From Hexactinellida sp. DTS-2022 (taxonomy: Eukaryota > Porifera > Hexactinellida), in assembly GCA_028753945.1 (NCBI GenBank), contig JAPNXP010000015.1, forward strand, positions 3,286,001 to 3,350,000: a stretch of DNA of 64,000 bases. The letters are read 5' to 3'. This document shows, one piece after another, positions 21,866 to 31,938 of the stretch. The position numbers and the translations under genes were made by a program. The stretch's first letter is position 1; the number at the start of each line of letters is the position of its first letter. The notes under the pieces were generated by a model. It did not search any database, was not told where the DNA came from, and worked only from the letters and a program-made list of their open reading frames with translations.

Positions 21866-23224
21866 ATGGCTTCGCATTTTTCGAACGATAGTCGAGATTA
21901 TTTGGCGCTACATTTTGGAGGCTGTGGGTGTTCCCTTGGTGACAAATTCTGGGAATTGGCATGCAGTGAGCATGGCATATCTTACCCGACTGGAGAGAGT
22001 AAACAGATATTCCGTCGCTACCAATCTTTATTCACACAGAATAAAGCCGGGAAATATAGAGCGAGAGCCCTATTTATAGATCCGGACGGTCAGGATATTT
22101 CTCGCATGAAGAAAGGCCCTTTGAGTGGCGTAACAGACCCAGACTTTAATTATTCAACAGAAAAACAGGATGCAATGGGCTGCTTCGCGCCTGGTTATTA
22201 TACAAATTGTAATAATATTATCGACGATTTTCCGCCTAAACTCCGTACATTGATTGAAGCCTGCGATAAAACCCCAACATTCCTAAGTACCGTATCATAT
22301 ACCGGTGGTAGCGTGGGTGTATATTGTCGGGTTATGAGTAGAATTCTAAACACAGAGTATAATAAAGCGACTCATATAAACTTCGGGATATTCCCTTCCC
22401 CTAATATCAGGAAATCTAGTGTGGATTCGTATAACTTTGTTCTATCACAATATTTTGAGGATTGGGACAAATCTAATTTCCTACGAATTGTATTCGATAA
22501 CGAAGCATTGTATACAGCTAGCTCTGCAAATGCTAATACTGTTGATTTCGGGTTTGGAAACATTAATTTAGAAGTTGCGCGTATTATGAGCTTGTTGACA
22601 AGCGCGAGCAGATTCAATACTGATTCACAAACAGCTGATCTTAGAGAAATGATAGTTAAACCGAAATTAAATTATTTAATCCCTTCCTACACGCATTTGC
22701 CTGGCAAAGAGAGCGATACAATTGAATTCGAAAGTACTTTTCCGCTCTTAATGGAGGGAGGTGCCATGCTAGCTAGCTGCCCTTATAAAGCAGTGCTTGC
22801 AGATACGGTATATACTAAGGGAGTTACACCATCTTATTCCTTCCAACAAAACCTAGAAGAAACAATGTTAAACTCTAATGAAATCACGTTTGAAAATATT
22901 CATATTGACCCACGATCAATTCCGGTGAGGATGAACGCTTTTAGAACATTTGAATTCGGTCGTTTGACTAATAACAAAGGTGTTAGAGCTATTTTAAAAA
23001 GGGAAGCTGACAGGTTTGATAAACTCCATTGCATGCGAGCATTCATACATTGGTTTGTTGGCTATGGATTGGAAGAGGGAGAGTTTAGTGAGTCAAGGGA
23101 ACACTTAGAAACAGTGATAAGTGAATTGCGTAGTGATAGCGATTCTGATTCTGAGAGTAACACGAGTCACAAGGCAGGAGAGGAAACGGGGGAAATGGAA
23201 GAGATTGATATAACACTTAATTAA
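21866..23224 (+). CDS. Divergent alpha-tubulin-like protein with degenerate glycine loop
   Basis: Intronless, 452 residues, the usual tubulin length. Alignable blocks in order: HFGGCGCSLGDKFWELACSEHG (shortened here: HFGGCGCSLG at 16-25, FWELACSEHG at 28-37), NIIDDFPPKLRTLIEAC, FGIFPSPNIRKSSVDSYN, FDNEALY, SASRFNTDSQTADLREMI and a C-terminal RAFIHWFVGYGLEEGEFSES, all closest to alpha-tubulin. The nucleotide-binding GGGTGSG signature is replaced by TGGSVGV (about 147-152) and the first loop GQAGVQIG by GGCGCSLG, so GTP binding is probably altered or lost. The glutamate matching the alpha catalytic Glu254 seems kept (ADLREM). The tail is acidic (SDSDSDSES). The frame is fully open, so it is not an obvious pseudogene. 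It could be a specialised tubulin or a tubulin-fold pseudo-GTPase. Numbers are approximate. Confidence 0.8.
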   Translation: MASHFSNDSRDYLALHFGGCGCSLGDKFWELACSEHGISYPTGESKQIFRRYQSLFTQNKAGKYRARALFIDPDGQDISRMKKGPLSGVTDPDFNYSTEKQDAMGCFAPGYYTNCNNIIDDFPPKLRTLIEACDKTPTFLSTVSYTGGSVGVYCRVMSRILNTEYNKATHINFGIFPSPNIRKSSVDSYNFVLSQYFEDWDKSNFLRIVFDNEALYTASSANANTVDFGFGNINLEVARIMSLLTSASRFNTDSQTADLREMIVKPKLNYLIPSYTHLPGKESDTIEFESTFPLLMEGGAMLASCPYKAVLADTVYTKGVTPSYSFQQNLEETMLNSNEITFENIHIDPRSIPVRMNAFRTFEFGRLTNNKGVRAILKREADRFDKLHCMRAFIHWFVGYGLEEGEFSESREHLETVISELRSDSDSDSESNTSHKAGEETGEMEEIDITLN

Positions 23225-23239
23225 TTAATTAATTAATTA
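23217..23239. repeat. AATT microsatellite across the tubulin-like stop codon
   Basis: A short run of (TTAA/AATT)n starts in the last codon and stop of the tubulin-like gene. Slippage here could change the terminal residues slightly. The rest of 23225-23551 is AT-rich with nothing recognised. Confidence 0.7.
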
Positions 23240-23551
23240 TTTTCAGTAAATTATTAGTTTAAATAGCAGTGTTCTATCTAAGGCTAGGAGTTTTAAATGA
23301 AATTTTTGGATATTGGCATTTTAACACAAGAAAACAAGTTTTTTAGTTTTAACTTCTTAGTCAGTTAACTTTAGTATTTGATTGTAAAATCTGCATTTGA
23401 GTAATAAGATTGTTAATTTGTTATCGTGGTATAATTGTCATATTATAATTGAATGGGGCTCACATAAGATTTGTTCATAATAGCTAAGTTAATACACCAC
23501 TTTATTTATATTTATTAATAATATTTGTTAGTTTAGAGTCTGTTTACTACT

Positions 23552-25772
23552 ATGCTGTGTAACAACTTGTGTTTACTCACAACATTGCTATTATTACACC
23601 TGCATATTTCCCGGTGTGTTGAGTATACTCAGAATCAAAATGTACAAGTGTTTGTCAATAAAGTCGGGCCTTATTACAACCCACAGGAAACCTACCATTA
23701 CTACACGCTACCGGTGTGTGTTCCGGATCAAATACAGCACAAGGCAATGACCTTAGGGGAAATATTAGATGGAGACCGAATGGCTTTTTCTGACTATAAA
23801 ATTAATTTTATGGAAGATAAAGAAAGGACTAAGCTTTGTACCAAAAAATTGATACAAAAAGATTTGAACAAATTGAAAAGCGCTGTTGAGGATTTGTATT
23901 ATTTCGAATTTGTCGTTGATGATATTATTTTCAAAGGTTTTATCGGTCATTTTGAAGAAGGCCCTATACTACCGCACCAACATAACATTTACTTATGGAA
24001 TCATCTCCACTTTGTTTTCTCTTACGATGAAGAGACTGAGAAACATATTGTAACCGTACGTGTAATGGCGAGCTCTGATAACCCAATTAATCTCAATGAC
24101 ATTACCACACCAATACACATCAACTATTATTACAGTGTTACATGGGAGCCTACAAAAACACGTTATGAGGATAGGTCAGTTTATCAAAATGATTTCTTCC
24201 CCAAAGCTAAGCAGATACACTGGCTGTCTGTTATAAACTCTACAATACTAGTCACCCTATTGGTGGGGGTTATGATGAAGACACTCTATAGGAACCTCAG
24301 ACAGGATCTCACTAGGTTAGTGACAGCATAGGGACTGGTATAATCAAGGAATTATCCAGGAGCGCGAGACGCTCCTTTTGGGATATGATTTTTTGGAAAA
24401 TTTAATTAGGAGTGCGAAAATTAGGAATCTTCTCCTATACCGCAACATTAATTTTTGATGTATATTCCTGTGTATAATGTATATAGTGGTAAGCTCACTG
24501 TATATCGGCCAACACTTTTTCAATATAAAAATCCGGCTTCGCAAAGGTTAACAAATGAGTTTACCAATGCCTGATAAGTATATTAGCAGATATAAAGTCA
24601 GGTCTGCTTATATGCAACTTTTCTTTGTGAATGGTCTCAAGTTAACAACTTATATGTATAAAGTTAGTTCGCTTATCAAGTCTCTCTATTATGAACAAAT
24701 TTTTGGTCCCTTGAATGTTCATAAGAACCTGACTGTATAAACAATTCCTTATCTTTTAATCATATTATATTCTAGTTACAACGTGGACACTGAAGATGAG
24801 ATCCTGGAGGACTATGGATGGAAACTAATCTACGGAGATGTGTTTCGCTTCCCGCAATACAGAATGCTTCTATGCTCCCTATTAGGCAGCGGTTCTCAGT
24901 TCATTCTCTTGGCTCTCACACTTCTGTTCTTAGAATCTGCTGGGATTCTCTCACAGAATCACCATGGATCTGTCAATGCACTTACTATTTTATTATACGC
25001 GTTTATGTCATGTCTTTCTGGATTTATTTCTAGCGCTTGTTATAAGAAGCTAGGTGGTGATTTATGGTATTGGAATATAGTGTTAACTTTCGCGATTTTC
25101 TTCGTTCCTTTCTTCCTTATATGGTCAATGATAAATTCATTCGCTTGGCTTTTTAATTCCACTCAAGCTCTACCAATTACAACGATACTTCTACTATTTT
25201 TACTCTGGTTTGTTGTTGGGTTACCATTAACAATTCTAGGTGGAATTTGCGGTAAAAACATGACAAATACATTACAAGCGCCATGTCGCACGAAAATGCT
25301 TCCGCGAGAAATCCCCCAGCAGCCTTGGTATAACAGAACATGGTTTTATATGTTAGTTGGTGGTTTCCTACCATTCAGTGCTATTTCAATAGAAATATAC
25401 TACATTTACCTTACACTATGGGGTAGACAATACTTTGCATTATACAGTATTGTTCTGATACTATTCGTGATATTACTATTGGTAACTGCTTGTATATCGA
25501 TAACTCTAACTTATTTCCAACTCTCACTTGAAGATTATCATTGGTGGTGGCGATCCGTTCATTCAGTTGGTTCTCTCAGTTTATTTGTATTAACATACGC
25601 GATATACTTTTACTATACAAACTCACAAATGCATGGATTCTTACAGGCATTGCAGTTTTTCGGCTACATGCTTATAGCCTGCTATATTCTATTCCTGATG
25701 TTGGCTACTGTTTCGTTTATCAGTTCATTTGGCCTCGTTTATTACATGTATTCAAGACTTAAATTTGAATAG
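23552..25772 (+). CDS. TM9SF1: TM9SF1-like nonaspanin
   Basis: Two exons (23552-24315, 24776-25772) join in phase 2 to give 586 residues; human TM9SF1 has 606. It starts with a signal peptide (LCLLTTLLLLHLHISRC), followed by a luminal domain (YYTLPVCVPD, ILDGDRMAFSDYKINF, HIVTVRVMASSDNP, VTWEPTKTRYEDR) and a first membrane helix near 225-243. The second exon carries EDYGWKLIYGDVFRFPQYR and eight further helices with family hallmarks ILGGICGKN, EIPQQPWYNRTWFYMLVGG, GFLPFSAISIEIYYIY and SLEDYHWWWRSV. These proteins act in Golgi/endosomal membrane trafficking and autophagy-related sorting. The intron contains a family D element and fragments of families B and F. Confidence 0.9.
24344..24448. mobile_element. 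Family D short repeat, copy 1
   Basis: About 105 bp reading from AAGGAATTATCCAGGAGCGC to TCTCCTATACCG, with a self-complementary GGAGCGCGAGACGCTCC core. A similar sequence in reverse orientation occurs at 40463-40573 inside a family A element, proving it is a dispersed repeat. Confidence 0.75.
24500..24550. mobile_element. Family B MITE fragment
   Basis: The left half of a family B element (TATATCGGCCAACACTTTTT, then CCGGCTTCGCAAAGGTT). The right end is missing and the sequence runs into a family F element. Confidence 0.65.
24597..24735. mobile_element. Family F MITE, shortened
   Basis: GTCAGGTCTGCTTATATG at the left and TAAGAACCTGACTG followed by TA at the right. The internal CTCTCTATTATGAACAAATT and TTTGGTCCCTTGAATGTTC are shared with the copies at 8657 and 41046. 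Lies in the TM9SF1 intron, 40 bp before exon 2. Confidence 0.75.
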
Positions 25773-26464
25773 AGATTGTTTACACAGTTCATTGGATTAT
25801 ACTTTAGATACTAAACATGTATTTGTATTTGTTAAATAAATAATTAAGTGTTTTAATTAAACTTACAAAACAAAGGGTGATTATTTGTATTCGTAATTAT
25901 TGATGACTTATAGTAGTACATTTTCCCGCTTGAATTTTAAAGCGTCAATAATACGATGATGATGTATTTCATTTTCAATTGAATTTATCGAACAAACTTA
26001 CTAAAGAATGCTAACAGAAATGAGTATGAGAAAATAGTTTGTCTAACAATTACGTAATCGCAGTAAAATCACCTTTGTTTACGATATCACACATTATCAA
26101 AGTATACTGAAATTGTATATCAGCTGAAAATGATCCCGGAATCATTATTATCAAAATGTCTGGCATTTGAACTATGACATTTGACAAGTAGTAAACACAT
26201 TCTTGTATGGTTTACAAGTCACTCTTTGAATAACGTCAATAATAATTTGACACTGTAAAATCTCAAAATGCTCTCTTCATACATTTTGTATAGGCACTCC
26301 ATGGTAAATGCAGTTATACTATAAACTAAACTTGACATAGATAATTATCACTACATTATAGTACACTGAAAATTTTATTATTATTTTGCTATACCGAAAT
26401 TCAACCCCACACAGCGAGGAAACAAACTTGCTGTTTAGTTATACGATTACATCATACTTTCACT
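25773..26464. other. Intergenic, nothing recognised
   Basis: About 690 bp of AT-rich sequence between the TM9SF1-like stop and the RhoGEF start. No MITE ends, ORF or inverted repeat stands out. It should contain the RhoGEF promoter. Confidence 0.4.
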
Positions 26465-28144
26465 ATGGACTCTACCCCATTACGGGAAGCTGTACTAAAG
26501 ACTCAGCTTGACCTGACTCTGTCAGGCATTCGTCACACAAGATACAGAAACTTTTCGTTTGAGGAGGATTTACAAAATCCGAATTCTCTTCTAACTCCCA
26601 CGCCTCTTCGGAAACGAATACAACCAAAAATACTGCCTACAATCCCTACGAAATCTTACCAACAGACACAACACAATCATACCAAAACACCTATCCCAAA
26701 GAGATCGTTTTCTCCCAATCTACGCCAATCAACACTCGATAGGCGAAACAACAACAACAACAACAACAACAATGATATTCTCCGTAAGTCAGGTAGCCTA
26801 TCTGACTTACCAACCTGTGTAGTTACTCCTATAGTGCGACCTCACAAACTCTTCAACGAATACGCGGTCGGCCAGCCGGTCCTAAAGGTCCCACGCACGC
26901 CTCACTACCCCACACACACTGACAAATACAAAACTCTTGAACCAACAAACAACCTGGGCACATCCCCAAAAGGCTCCTTGACACCTTTCCCCACAAAGCG
27001 TACGCCCCCACTCAACCTAGAAGCGCAGCGTCTCCGCGTAACGAGAGAGATACTCGACACAGAAGAGACCTACATTATGAGTCTACGGAACCTGACGTCA
27101 TATTTCTACCGTCCGCTACTGAAAGGGAACCTGCTTCCTCCCGAAGAGCTGAAACAGCTGTTCCCGCCTCAGCTCAATTCCCTGCTCAGCTGTCACACTG
27201 AGCTGCTCGAGAAATTGAAGGAGAGACTTTCAAACCCAAAGTTCCGAGGTGTTATCGGTGATATTTTCGCTGATCTCTGTCCCGGGTCAATGACCATGGA
27301 TTTCTTCCAAATGTATTCGGGGTATGTGCAAGCGTTTCCAATGGCTCTTGCTGTCTACGATCGGCATATTCGAAATAACAAGGAATTCCGCGGTTTTGTT
27401 CGCGCCTGTATGGAGAGTCCAGTTTGTCGCGGACTTGATTTATGCGCTTTTCTCCTCACCCCGATTCAGCGGCTCCCTCGCTACCTCCTCCTCCTGAACG
27501 AGCTCAGTAAATACACCGGTCCAACACACCCAGATTGGTACTTCGCTTCTCTCGCTTCTGACAACTTCAAGGCCTGTTTGGTGCTACTCAACGAGTCGAT
27601 TCATCACGTGCTGCTCGTGGCATCACAGTCCTCTGCTTGGCAATGCGAGCCGCGAGCGAAACATAACTTGCGCTCAGTTAAACTGCGGAAACAATCGAAG
27701 AGAGTTTCGAAGTCTGGGATTACTCGTGCCGGTTCTAATTCTGATATAGATTCTAACACCAGCAGCATGCATGTGGAAAGCTGTCCCCCTCTTATCTTCC
27801 CTGCGAAATATAACAGGCTGCCCGTGCCGCCACAAAGAACTCGAGTTAAATCTGTCGAGGATAATCCGCCCGCCCTACTCTCGAAAACCTCTCAAACCGA
27901 TTCTGGGATTTACGAAGATCTCCCAGATGATTTCGTGCCACAAAAGACTATTCTAGAACAATCTGAGTCGCTATTAGAACATTCTTCCGCAACCCGATTC
28001 ACTGCTAACCATAACGAGAGTATAATACAGAATATACCTGGATCAGCTGACATTTATATACAGCCTTCCTGCGACAAAAGACATTTGAGGAAAAGATCAT
28101 CTGATCGAATTTTCCGACTTTTTCGCATATTTCGAACTAAATAA
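26465..28144 (+). CDS. DH-domain Rho guanine-nucleotide exchange factor without a PH domain
   Basis: Intronless, 559 residues. The N-terminal ~180 residues are disordered and basic, with a run of nine asparagines encoded by AAC repeats. A DH domain spans about 195-390: VTREILDTEETYIMSLRNL (helix 1 start), LKERLSNPKFRGVIGDIF, FFQMYSGYVQAFPMAL, and the diagnostic LLTPIQRLPRYLLLLNELSK. DH domains load GTP on Rho-family GTPases. The usual following PH domain is absent: after HHVLLVASQSSAWQC the sequence becomes a basic Ser-rich tail with TDSGIYEDLPDDF, a possible phosphotyrosine site, and ends in a basic amphipathic segment (RSSDRIFRLFRIFRTK) that may bind membranes. I cannot assign an orthologue. 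The coding region is more GC-rich than its neighbours. Confidence 0.8.
   Translation: MDSTPLREAVLKTQLDLTLSGIRHTRYRNFSFEEDLQNPNSLLTPTPLRKRIQPKILPTIPTKSYQQTQHNHTKTPIPKRSFSPNLRQSTLDRRNNNNNNNNNDILRKSGSLSDLPTCVVTPIVRPHKLFNEYAVGQPVLKVPRTPHYPTHTDKYKTLEPTNNLGTSPKGSLTPFPTKRTPPLNLEAQRLRVTREILDTEETYIMSLRNLTSYFYRPLLKGNLLPPEELKQLFPPQLNSLLSCHTELLEKLKERLSNPKFRGVIGDIFADLCPGSMTMDFFQMYSGYVQAFPMALAVYDRHIRNNKEFRGFVRACMESPVCRGLDLCAFLLTPIQRLPRYLLLLNELSKYTGPTHPDWYFASLASDNFKACLVLLNESIHHVLLVASQSSAWQCEPRAKHNLRSVKLRKQSKRVSKSGITRAGSNSDIDSNTSSMHVESCPPLIFPAKYNRLPVPPQRTRVKSVEDNPPALLSKTSQTDSGIYEDLPDDFVPQKTILEQSESLLEHSSATRFTANHNESIIQNIPGSADIYIQPSCDKRHLRKRSSDRIFRLFRIFRTK
26749..26772 (+). repeat. Coding AAC microsatellite (polyasparagine)
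   Basis: A run of AAC/CAA triplets encodes nine consecutive asparagines near residue 95 of the RhoGEF. Likely length-variable between individuals. Confidence 0.9.
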
Positions 28145-28629
28145 GACAAATGCAAATGAATGAATTTTATTTTATCATCAGCAGAAACTAAATTTGATTT
28201 ATTGAACTCTCAAACCGTATCTCCTTGTACATTAGATTTCTGGTTATATTATTATCATTTCTTTTCATTGATTGTATTTTCTACTATGTATTATCTCTAT
28301 TGATGGATTTTGATTATATTTGTCTAATGAAGTTTGTTCGCAATTATTGACTTTTTCACGGTTTGCCTATGCGACGGTCGACGAGCTTTTAATAATACGA
28401 ATTTCGGATATGGCAAACAAATTCGTACTTTCCCCTGATGTTTGTAGTAACAAGAGACTACAGTTATTCGAATTCACCTTTGGAGAGCAATATTTGTAAT
28501 ATCTTATAACTTATGAGAATTATCCTGAAAACTCCAAAGGCAGTCATTTATAAGTTGCTTTATCAAAATGTATAATGACTATATACATACAAGTAATATT
28601 ATTTTGTGATCTATATTAGCTATATACTA
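28145..28629. other. Intergenic with a worn family A fragment
   Basis: At about 28395-28462 the motifs ATACGAATTTCGGATA and CCCCTGATGTTTGTAG mark a decayed family A element. The rest is AT-rich and unremarkable. Confidence 0.4.
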
Positions 28630-28716
28630 CAGTAGAACCGCGTTAGTACGAATTTCCGGATCAAACGAACAAATTTTAACCGTCCATTGGTGTTCGTATT
28701 AAACAAGGTTCTACTG
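28630..28716. mobile_element. Family A MITE with internal deletion (87 bp)
   Basis: CAGTAGAACCGCGTTAGTAC at the left and AACAAGGTTCTACTG at the right with only about 50 bp between, so it is an internally deleted copy. The following 28717-29198 shows nothing recognisable. Confidence 0.75.
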
Positions 28717-29198
28717 CTGTATAGCTATTAGCTAAGGGAGGGAATCAATTTTGTATCTTACAACCTGAGGTAGAACAGATGTAAGACTTTACATAACGGT
28801 TGATATTAAACTTTATATCCTGTGTAATATATTAGATAACTGGACTATAGTTATGCAATAGTTGACATCGGCTAATTTATTCATTAATCCGTTATAAATA
28901 CTTACGTAAGGTTATTTGGCTTAGCACGTAATTAACTCTTTCTACAGCTAATTGACCATTCTTACATTTAGGAATTTAACAAGTGATCTATGCACATGTT
29001 AACATTAATTAAACACCGACAACCTTTTGTCATATACGTAGGGCGGTAGGCGAAATTATATCCAACCTTGGTTTGCTGATTAGGCTATTTCTGTTCATTC
29101 GCAATCAAAGATTTTATTATAAATAAGCATTTTCTAAGCAAAAATACAGCAACACATTTGTCTACGTTATTATACTACTCACATAATTTTATCAAAAG

Positions 29199-30764
29199 AT
29201 GAATAATATAACTAGGAAACGTAAATATAGCATACCAATAGACACAACTGGTTGTGAAGAAGAAACTCCCAACGGTTACCCCAAACGCAGTTGTACAACA
29301 ACACAATTATTACAAGATGAAGCGTCTCAGGAGTCTATAGCATCAGATGTCTCTGTTGGAAGATATTATAAGTATTTAATTGTAAACGACCCTATACATG
29401 GCCATATTGAGCTACACCCAGTGTTAGTTGTTATTATGGACACACCACAATTCCAGCGATTACGATATATTCGACAATTAGGTGTCAACTATTTCGTGTT
29501 TCCGGGCGCAATGCATTCGCGATTTGAGCATAGTATTGGTGTTAGTCACTTGACTAGAGAACTACTGTTGAATATTTCGCAGAAACAAGCGTATTTAGGT
29601 ATAACTGAACAGGATATTCTAGCTTGCGAAATCGCGGGTTTATGTCACGACTTGGGCCATGGGTGTTTTTCGCATTTCTATGAAAACTTTCTTTCCAGTG
29701 AAAATGAATCTGGTTGGCAACATGAAACTATGTCTACAAAAATGTTAGATTACCTTATACAGGAAAATGACCTTATGCCCGTATTCTATGAACACGGCTT
29801 GAATGAGAAAGACATTGCGTTTGTAAAGGAAATGATTTCGAATAAACCCTTGGGAGATACCAGTAGTGAATGGCCGTATCTCGGGCGAGGAAAAGACAAG
29901 TCATTTCTATACGATATTGTAGCAAATAAGACAAGCGGACTTGATGTAGATAAGTGGGATTATATTAAAAGAGATGCGCACTATTTGGGAATACCAAATA
30001 ACTTTGATTCCTACAGACTTATGAAATTCATGCGGGTTATTCAAGTGGAGGGGAAACGGCAGATTTGCTTACGAGATAAAGAGCTAAATACCGTCTATGA
30101 AATGTTCGCTACACGCGCGAAATTATTCAGAAGCGCTTATTTACACAAAACAGTGCAATCAATTCAATTTATGATGATGGACGCGTTACAACTCGCGAAT
30201 CCACATTTGAAATTCCCGACAGCGGATGGCCGGTTTGTAACACTATCAGAGGCTTCAAGGGATTTACATGCCTTCAGTCTAGTTAATGACTCGATTCTAC
30301 ACACAATTAGACTGTCTCCTGACCCTAACTTAAAGGAAGCGAAATGTATTATAGACAAAATCTTACAACGGAAATTGTATGCTCTGATCGGTAAAATGTA
30401 TTTGAAAGATAAGATTGAAATCGATAATGAAACGGTAGCCAAAGCGATATGCTCTTATCAATCTGAAATCGAACCTGTGTTGGAAGAACCATTAGAAGCT
30501 AAGGATTTAAAGATGGAGCTATTGATGGTACATTTCGGGATGAAAGAGAAAAATCCGATCGATAAATTATATTTCTTTTCAAAGTCGGATATAAATAAAG
30601 CATTTCTAATACCCAAAAATGAGCTCGGTTTTATGCTACCGTCAAATTTCGGTGAATATATATTTCGCGTTTATTGTAAGAGAAGTGAAAAGGAATATAT
30701 AAACACAGCAAAACAATGTTTCCAATTGTGGCATCAAAAATCATACCAAATTGAAGATAACTAA
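29199..30764 (+). CDS. SAMHD1: SAMHD1-like HD-domain dNTP triphosphohydrolase lacking the SAM domain
   Basis: Intronless, 521 residues (human SAMHD1 626). Only about 57 residues precede the catalytic domain (YLIVNDPIHGHIELHP), too few for the SAM domain of the human protein. The metal-binding HD set is complete: His111 (SRFEHSIGV), His150-Asp151 (GLCHDLGHG) and Asp251 (DVDKWDYIKRDAHY), and residues matching human Tyr315 and Asp319 are present. Such enzymes hydrolyse dNTPs to deoxynucleosides and triphosphate and thus lower the dNTP pool; in vertebrates this also limits retroviruses. The basic N-terminus (RKRKYSIPIDTTG) may be a nuclear localisation signal. The first Met is used because an upstream in-frame extension is not evident. 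Confidence 0.9.
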   Translation: MNNITRKRKYSIPIDTTGCEEETPNGYPKRSCTTTQLLQDEASQESIASDVSVGRYYKYLIVNDPIHGHIELHPVLVVIMDTPQFQRLRYIRQLGVNYFVFPGAMHSRFEHSIGVSHLTRELLLNISQKQAYLGITEQDILACEIAGLCHDLGHGCFSHFYENFLSSENESGWQHETMSTKMLDYLIQENDLMPVFYEHGLNEKDIAFVKEMISNKPLGDTSSEWPYLGRGKDKSFLYDIVANKTSGLDVDKWDYIKRDAHYLGIPNNFDSYRLMKFMRVIQVEGKRQICLRDKELNTVYEMFATRAKLFRSAYLHKTVQSIQFMMMDALQLANPHLKFPTADGRFVTLSEASRDLHAFSLVNDSILHTIRLSPDPNLKEAKCIIDKILQRKLYALIGKMYLKDKIEIDNETVAKAICSYQSEIEPVLEEPLEAKDLKMELLMVHFGMKEKNPIDKLYFFSKSDINKAFLIPKNELGFMLPSNFGEYIFRVYCKRSEKEYINTAKQCFQLWHQKSYQIEDN

Positions 30765-30967
30765 AAGTATTTAATTTGAATAATTTGTGTGTGTAAGTGT
30801 GTAATATCATTACAATATATGTACTGTTCTTATATCCTATTAAACATTCTGCTAATAATCTAATAATATTTTCATAATACCAATTAACAAAGTTAGAATT
30901 ATATTTAACCAAGACAAATATATAAAATGCAATCTCATTAGGAAAAGCAATATTATATAATTAACAA

Positions 30968-31681
30968 TTACGGTGTCCCTCCTTGGGAAGCCAAATGTCC
31001 TACAAACCTAACTAGGATTTGTCTCGCGTATATAGCGATCGCTGCTGCATCATCGATTAATCCTATTGGCCCAAGCACCGCCTCTGGAAGAATATCAATT
31101 GGAGAAATTAAATATACGAATAGTATAAGTGTGTATACCAATACTGCCATTTTAATGTCATGTGGTAATAAGTTGAACGAATTCCAAATGTAACTAATGA
31201 TCGCGAAGGAATCTTGTGAATAAAATCGTCCCCAATTCGTTAATAAATTCCTTTGAGAATATTGTCTATTATAGCTCTGTATTTGGGTTAAAATTCTCTT
31301 GTCTTCCCTTCCCAAGCCATTTTCACTGTAGCAAGTAAGTAGAAATATTATTTCCTGTCGACAACAGGGACAAGTGGCTGGCTCAGTTGCACCACCAGAC
31401 TGCCACCATTCTATAATACAAGCGCTGCAGTATTTATGGCTACAGTTAGTCTTTACTGGTAATATAGGTTCGGTATGGCAAACTGGACATTCTCTGTTGA
31501 AAGCATCAACATTGTTTTCTGCGTTGAAAAAGCGTGGGATATTCAGTACATTGCCTAGCTTGTTGATTGTCTTTATTATTAGCGCTTTGATACCATAGAT
31601 GTATAGGAGAACGAGACAAACACATGGAGAACAAATTGAGAATGCCATAGTGCATAAGGGTAGTATAACCAAACTTCCCAT
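30968..31681 (-). CDS. RNF170: RNF170-like membrane RING ubiquitin ligase
   Basis: Intronless, 237 residues. A hydrophobic N-terminal segment (about 7-33) is followed by a C3HC4 RING finger (CPVCHTEPILPVKTNCSHKY, then CSACIIEWW and CPCCRQ; about 65-109). Two C-terminal hydrophobic segments form a DUF1232-type domain (YLISPIDILPEAVLGPIGLI, then DDAAAIAIYA). This RING plus DUF1232 combination is that of RNF170, an endoplasmic reticulum E3 ligase that degrades activated IP3 receptors. Length matches (human 258). Confidence 0.85.
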   Translation of the reverse strand: MGSLVILPLCTMAFSICSPCVCLVLLYIYGIKALIIKTINKLGNVLNIPRFFNAENNVDAFNRECPVCHTEPILPVKTNCSHKYCSACIIEWWQSGGATEPATCPCCRQEIIFLLTCYSENGLGREDKRILTQIQSYNRQYSQRNLLTNWGRFYSQDSFAIISYIWNSFNLLPHDIKMAVLVYTLILFVYLISPIDILPEAVLGPIGLIDDAAAIAIYARQILVRFVGHLASQGGTP

Positions 31682-31938
31682 TTCAATAAATGTGTATTAA
31701 CTAATTGGAATAACTGGAGTTAATTAGGTAACAGAAATTCGTGCTTAGAAGGGGCAAAATATAATTTAAGTGTTTTACAATAAAATTGACAAGAAAATAA
31801 CTAAAGCATTACAAACGTTTGTAAAACAGAAAATTGATATACAAATAATATTAAGTTAGGAAACATAAAACTGTCTAAGTGAGTTTGATGAAAAGTGAAC
31901 AGTGAGAGAAGTGTTTCGTATTCCGTAATTTGGAAATA

